DNA of 27,260 nt from Chloroflexota bacterium (GTDB lineage: Bacteria > Chloroflexota > Limnocylindria > QHBO01). A program made the position numbers and the translations under genes. Position 1 is the stretch's first letter, and each line of letters opens with the position of its first letter. Positions 23,485-27,260 of this stretch are shown here, in pieces. The stretch covers positions 1 to 27,260 of the forward strand of contig JACDBZ010000290.1 of the NCBI GenBank assembly GCA_013694645.1, written 5' to 3'. The notes beneath the pieces are model-generated. The model had not been told where the DNA came from. It worked only from the letters and a program-made list of their open reading frames with translations, and made no database searches.

Positions 23485-24828
23485 ATGATCGTGGTGATGC
23501 GTCCGACGGCGACGCAGGAAGAAGTTGACGCGGTCAGACGGACCGTCGAGGAACACGGGCTCGAGGCCTTCATCAGCGTTGGCGAGGAGCGGACGGTAAT
23601 CGGGGTGGTCGGCAGCGACCTCGAGATCGTCGCGCACCTCGGCACACTGGCTGGCGTCGAGCAGGTGATCCGGATCAGCTCGCCGTACAAGCTGGCAAGC
23701 TCCGAGCACCAGGTCGAGCGAACGAGGGTGCGCGTGAACGGCGTCGAGCTCGGCCTCGGCCAGGAGCTGGTCGTCATGGCCGGGCCGTGCGCGGTCGAGT
23801 CGCGCGAGCAGCTGATGCAGACCGCTCGTGCCGTGAAGCGCGAGGGTGCCCGCGTGCTGCGCGGCGGCGCCTTCAAGCCGCGCACCTCGCCCTACGCATT
23901 CCAGGGGCTCGGCCTGCCCGCACTGAAGCTCCTGCACGAGGCGCATGACGAATATGGCCTGCCGGTGATCTCCGAAGTGGTGGACCCGGCCGACGTCCCC
24001 GCCTTCGAGGAGCATGTCGACATCCTCCAGGTCGGCGCGCGCAACATGGCGAACTTCGTGCTGCTCAAGGCCGTCGGCCAGAGCCGCCGCCCGGTGCTGT
24101 TGAAGCGTGGCCTGTCCGCCACCATCGAGGAGTGGCTGCTGGCCGCCGAGTACATCCTGTCGGCCGGCAACCCGAACGTGATCCTGTGCGAGCGCGGCAT
24201 CCGCACCTTCGAGACCGCAACGCGCAACACGCTCGACCTGTCGGCGGTGCCCGTCCTCCGCTCCCGGACGCACCTGCCAATCATCGTTGATCCCAGCCAT
24301 GGCACGGGTCACCGGGCGCTGGTTGCGCCGATGGCCCTGGCGGGCGCCGCTGTCGGCGCCGATGGACTGATTATCGAGGTCCATCCCGACCCGGCAAACG
24401 CGCGCAGCGACGGCGACCAGAGCCTCGGTTTCGAGGACTTCGGGGCGCTCATGGACGAGCTGCGTCGCCTCCAGTTCGTCCGATCGGCCGATGCCGAACC
24501 CACCCCGGCTCCGGTCGGCACCGCGGTGATCGGTGATGTGCGCGATCGTATCGACGAGCTCGACGCCAGGCTGGCCGAAATGGTCCAGGAACGAGCCTCG
24601 CTCGCGCTCGAGGTCCAGCGTCGGCGCGATGCCGGCGCCCACGGCCACGATGTGCGCCGTGAGCGCGCCCTTCTCGAGAGGGCGGCCGCCGGCAGCACCG
24701 GACCGATGACACCGGTCGAGCTGACGATGGTCTTCGACGCGCTGCTGCGCGCCTCGCGCTCGGTTCAGCGGCGGCATGCCCAGTCGGTGACCGAGGCGGA
24801 GGCCGCTGCGGCCGGATCCGACCGGTGA
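23485..24828 (+). CDS. DAHP synthase with N-terminal regulatory domain and C-terminal chorismate mutase
   Basis: 447 residues. Condenses PEP and erythrose 4-phosphate to DAHP, the first shikimate-pathway step. Three parts: a ferredoxin-like regulatory domain (about 1-68), a type I-beta catalytic barrel (about 80-335), and an AroQ-type chorismate mutase (about 348-430). Barrel motifs: AGPCAVES with metal ligand C102, LRGGAFKPRTSPYAFQG, EVVDP, QVGARNMANF, LKRG, CERGIRTFE, DPSHGTGHR (H272), E298 and D309. In the mutase, comparison with the E. coli domain finds the catalytic Arg/Asp/Glu/Ser/Gln positions (R353, R370, D389, R392, E393, S424, Q428), but the catalytic Lys is Arg (R381). GGAAAGG lies 9 nt before ATG. 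The stop overlaps aroA (GTGA). Confidence 0.94.
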   Translation: MIVVMRPTATQEEVDAVRRTVEEHGLEAFISVGEERTVIGVVGSDLEIVAHLGTLAGVEQVIRISSPYKLASSEHQVERTRVRVNGVELGLGQELVVMAGPCAVESREQLMQTARAVKREGARVLRGGAFKPRTSPYAFQGLGLPALKLLHEAHDEYGLPVISEVVDPADVPAFEEHVDILQVGARNMANFVLLKAVGQSRRPVLLKRGLSATIEEWLLAAEYILSAGNPNVILCERGIRTFETATRNTLDLSAVPVLRSRTHLPIIVDPSHGTGHRALVAPMALAGAAVGADGLIIEVHPDPANARSDGDQSLGFEDFGALMDELRRLQFVRSADAEPTPAPVGTAVIGDVRDRIDELDARLAEMVQERASLALEVQRRRDAGAHGHDVRRERALLERAAAGSTGPMTPVELTMVFDALLRASRSVQRRHAQSVTEAEAAAAGSDR

Positions 24829-26108
24829 CGCCGGCCTCGACCCGGTCGAGCATCACTCCCGCGGCGCGTCTCCGGGGCCGGCTGACCCTGCCGGCAGACA
24901 AGTCGATCGCACATCGGGCTCTCATCTTCGGCGCACTCTCGGGTGGCCCGACGATGGTCACCATCCGCTCGCCCGGGCTCGATGTCCTGAGCACACTGGG
25001 TTGCCTGCGGGCCGTGGGGGTCTCCATCGAGCAGTCCGGCGAACGGTATCTGCTGAGTGGCCGTCCATCACGCGATGCAGTCGTCGACTGCGGTAATTCC
25101 GGCACGACCATGCGGCTGCTCGCCGGCGCCGTAGCCGGCCTCCCCCTTACGGTCACGTTCGACGGCGACGCGTCGTTGCGCGCTCGTCCCATGGAACGCG
25201 TCGCGAGCATCCTCCGAGCGGCTGGCGTGGAAGTCACCACGACCGATGGCCATGGGCCGATGACCGTCGTTGGGCGCGACCCGCTGATGCCCGTACGCCA
25301 CGTCCTGCCGGTCGCCAGTGCGCAACTGCTCGGAGCCGCCGTCCTTGCCGGCATGAGCGCCCAGGGCGAGACGACCGTCGAGGCGCCAGGCCCCACCCGT
25401 GACCACACCGAGCGCATGCTGGCTCACCTCGGCGTCCCGATTCACCGCGACGGCCGGGTGACCACCGTGACCGGCCCCGCGCGGCCGCTGCCGTTCGACA
25501 TGGAGGTCCCCGGCGATCCGTCAGCCGCATCGGCGTGGTTGGTGGCTGCCGCGCTGCACGCCGATGCGGACCTGACGATGGTTGCCGTTGGATTGAACCC
25601 CACGCGACTGGCGCTGGTCGGGCTCCTTCAACGCATGGGCGTCGAGATCGCGACGCGCGTCAGCGAGGTCAGTGGCGCCGAGCCGGTCGGCGACATCACG
25701 GTCCGCGGCGGGCGTGCGTTGCGTGCCGTCAACATCAGCGGCGGCGAAGTGGCGCAGCTCATCGATGAGCTGCCGCTCATCGCGATCGCCATGGCATCGG
25801 TTGGGGACACATCTGAAGTCCGCGATGCCGGCGAGCTGCGCGTGAAGGAGACGGACCGGATCGCCGCGACGGTCGCCGGGTTGGCGGCGATCGGCGCGGA
25901 GGTCGAGCCGCTCCCCGATGGCTGGCGGGTCCGGCGGGGCACGTCGCAGAGCGCACGGATCGCCACGCACGGGGATCATCGGATCGCGATCGCCTTCGCA
26001 GTCGCGGCGGTCGCGGGCGTCGCATCGGCCGTTGAGATCGACGACCCAGACTGCGTCGCGGTCTCCTATCCCGGCTTCTGGGAAGATCTCGCGGCCGTGA
26101 GCGGATGA
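24825..26108 (+). CDS. aroA: 3-phosphoshikimate 1-carboxyvinyltransferase (EPSP synthase)
   Basis: 427 residues from GTG 24825, overlapping the previous stop by 4 nt. Transfers the enolpyruvyl group of PEP to shikimate 3-phosphate. Motifs: LPADKSIAHRAL (K26, R31), DCGNSGTTMRLLAG (88-101), RPMERV (121-126), SAQLLGAAVLAG (165-176), GDPSAASAWLV, LIDELPLIAIAMA (catalytic Asp/Glu region), LRVKETDRIA (E342), HGDHRIAIAFA and SYPGFWEDL. Overall it resembles the class II-like form with DKS and NSGTT, but the SAQxK motif of that class reads SAQLL, lacking Lys. Its end overlaps aroC by 4 nt, so the three genes are coupled. Confidence 0.95.
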   Translation: MTPASTRSSITPAARLRGRLTLPADKSIAHRALIFGALSGGPTMVTIRSPGLDVLSTLGCLRAVGVSIEQSGERYLLSGRPSRDAVVDCGNSGTTMRLLAGAVAGLPLTVTFDGDASLRARPMERVASILRAAGVEVTTTDGHGPMTVVGRDPLMPVRHVLPVASAQLLGAAVLAGMSAQGETTVEAPGPTRDHTERMLAHLGVPIHRDGRVTTVTGPARPLPFDMEVPGDPSAASAWLVAAALHADADLTMVAVGLNPTRLALVGLLQRMGVEIATRVSEVSGAEPVGDITVRGGRALRAVNISGGEVAQLIDELPLIAIAMASVGDTSEVRDAGELRVKETDRIAATVAGLAAIGAEVEPLPDGWRVRRGTSQSARIATHGDHRIAIAFAVAAVAGVASAVEIDDPDCVAVSYPGFWEDLAAVSG

Positions 26109-27260
26109 GGCGCCTGCGTATTCTCACCTCCGGCGAGTCGCACGGCCCCGGACTCTCAGGAATCCTCGAAGGGCTGCCGGCCGGGTTGCGCGTCAGCACC
26201 CCCCTGGTCGACCGCGACCTGAGGCGCCGCCAGCACGGCTACGGCAGCGGAAAGCGCATGCAGATCGAGCGAGACCGCGTGCGCTGGACCGCCGGCATCC
26301 GCTACGGACGCACGCTGGGGTCTCCGGTCGGCTTCGCCGTCGACAACCTGGACTGGAAGAACTGGACCGATCGCATGTCCATCGAGCCGATTCCGGCCGA
26401 CCGACGTCCCAAGCCGATCACGCGCGCCCGCCCCGGCCACATCGATCTTGCCGGTGCGCTGAAGTACGACACCGATGACGTCCGCGACGTGCTCGAGCGT
26501 GCATCAGCGCGCTCCACCACCCCGCGCGTCGTCGCGGGCGCGTTGGCCCGCCAACTGCTTGCCACCTGCGGCATGAGGATCTGGAGCTTCGTCGACCAGC
26601 TCGGGCCGATACGCGCATTCCCCGACGCCGATGACATGCTCTCAGCCATCCCGCGCGGATGGCTGAAGCGCGACCTTGCAGATCCGTCACCCCTGCGCTG
26701 CCCGGACCCCGAGGCCGAGCGCGCCATGCTCGCCGAGGTCGATGCGGCGAAGGAGGCCGGTGACTCCATCGGTGGGTCATTCGTGGTCGTGGTCGAGGGA
26801 ACGCCGATCGGCCTGGGCTCATCGTCTGAATGGGATACCCGCCTCGACGGGCTGCTGGCAGGCGCCACCATGGCCATCCCCGGCGTGAAGGGCGTCGAGA
26901 TCGGCCTGGGCTTCGGCAGCGTTGAGCGCCGTGGCAGTACCGTGCACGACGTGGTGAATGCCGATGCCGCGGGCTGGGCGCGGCGGACGAATCGCGCCGG
27001 CGGGATCGAGGGCGGGATCAGCAACGGCGAGCCGATCATCATTCGCGCCGCGCAGAAGCCGGTCTCGACCCTGCGGACCCCGCTTCCGAGCCTCGACCTG
27101 GGCACAGGCGAGCCCGGCCGCGCGCACATCGAGCGCTCCGACGTCACCGTGCTGCCGCGGGCGGCGATCGTTGGCGAGGCGATGGTGGCGCTGGTCCTCG
27201 CCGACGAGCTGCTCCACTCGTTCGGGGGCGACACGATGGGCGACCTGCGCGCGGCCGTGG
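26105..27260 (+). CDS. aroC: Chorismate synthase, 3' end cut by window
   Basis: The frame runs open from ATG 26105 (ATGA overlap with aroA) to the window edge: about 385 residues, close to the usual length, so only a few residues are missing. Converts EPSP to chorismate using reduced FMN. Motifs: TSGESHGPGLSGILEGLPAG, RRQHGYGSGKRMQIE, RARPGHIDLAGALKY, VLERASARSTTPRVVAGA, WDTRLDGLLAGATMAIPG followed by KGVEIGLGF, GGIEGGISNGEPI, KPVSTLRTPL and SDVTVLPRAAIVGEAM. Small departures from the usual motif are ASARSTTPR for ASARETAAR and GHIDL for GHADL. Identification is secure. Confidence 0.95.
   Translation, partial: MRRLRILTSGESHGPGLSGILEGLPAGLRVSTPLVDRDLRRRQHGYGSGKRMQIERDRVRWTAGIRYGRTLGSPVGFAVDNLDWKNWTDRMSIEPIPADRRPKPITRARPGHIDLAGALKYDTDDVRDVLERASARSTTPRVVAGALARQLLATCGMRIWSFVDQLGPIRAFPDADDMLSAIPRGWLKRDLADPSPLRCPDPEAERAMLAEVDAAKEAGDSIGGSFVVVVEGTPIGLGSSSEWDTRLDGLLAGATMAIPGVKGVEIGLGFGSVERRGSTVHDVVNADAAGWARRTNRAGGIEGGISNGEPIIIRAAQKPVSTLRTPLPSLDLGTGEPGRAHIERSDVTVLPRAAIVGEAMVALVLADELLHSFGGDTMGDLRAAV

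Noticed and set aside
23346..23528. A 60-codon GTG-initiated ORF through the terminator.
   Set aside because: It crosses the attenuator hairpin and the start of DAHP synthase, is Arg-rich shadow sequence, and has no ribosome site.

Overview
This 27.3 kb window is high-GC bacterial chromosome carrying housekeeping biosynthesis genes. No phage, IS element, CRISPR array, rRNA or tRNA was seen. The gene set suggests a member of the Chloroflexota, perhaps a Limnocylindria/Ellin6529-like lineage: purine genes interleaved with zinc-ribbon membrane proteins, a UPF0182 protein, a tryptophan T-box, and many start codons lying directly behind a -10 box. The lineage is an inference; a distant actinobacterial relative cannot be excluded by eye.

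Region 1 (1-8721, minus strand) is de novo purine synthesis. It reads purE, a 247-nt gap, purB, a polytopic membrane protein, purC, purS, purQ, two zinc-ribbon membrane proteins, and purL (cut by the window edge). purD lies further on (10198-11502, minus), separated from purE by a plus-strand secreted endonuclease/phosphatase-family gene. A large UPF0182 membrane protein (11556-14564, minus) and an SOS-type SRAP peptidase (14889-15698, minus) follow.

Region 2 (15733-18680, minus) is a tryptophan unit: promoter, T-box leader with a TGG specifier and a terminator, trpE, trpG (ATGA overlap), then an ACT-domain protein resembling DUF5612. Divergent from it, on the plus strand, run a 78-aa Cys-rich protein, PEP carboxylase, an SDR oxidoreductase and a small P-loop kinase.

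Region 3 (23296-27260, plus) is the shikimate unit. A promoter leads into a tiny ORF coding for MSPMWFYG, which has one Trp, one Phe and one Tyr codon in a row just before the stop. A folded leader and a strong intrinsic terminator follow, then a DAHP synthase/chorismate mutase fusion, aroA and aroC, joined by 4-nt start/stop overlaps. I read this as an attenuator sensing all three aromatic amino acids at the first committed step, while the Trp branch next door senses uncharged tRNA-Trp through a T-box. PEP carboxylase nearby competes for PEP, a substrate of the DAHP and EPSP steps.

The most notable unexplained signals are the W-F-Y leader, a ~140-nt intergenic repeat with three GTGCAC-N3/4-GTGCAC dyads found upstream of both purB and the UPF0182 gene, and a recurring TANNNT-N7-9-start arrangement at seven start codons that suggests leaderless transcripts.
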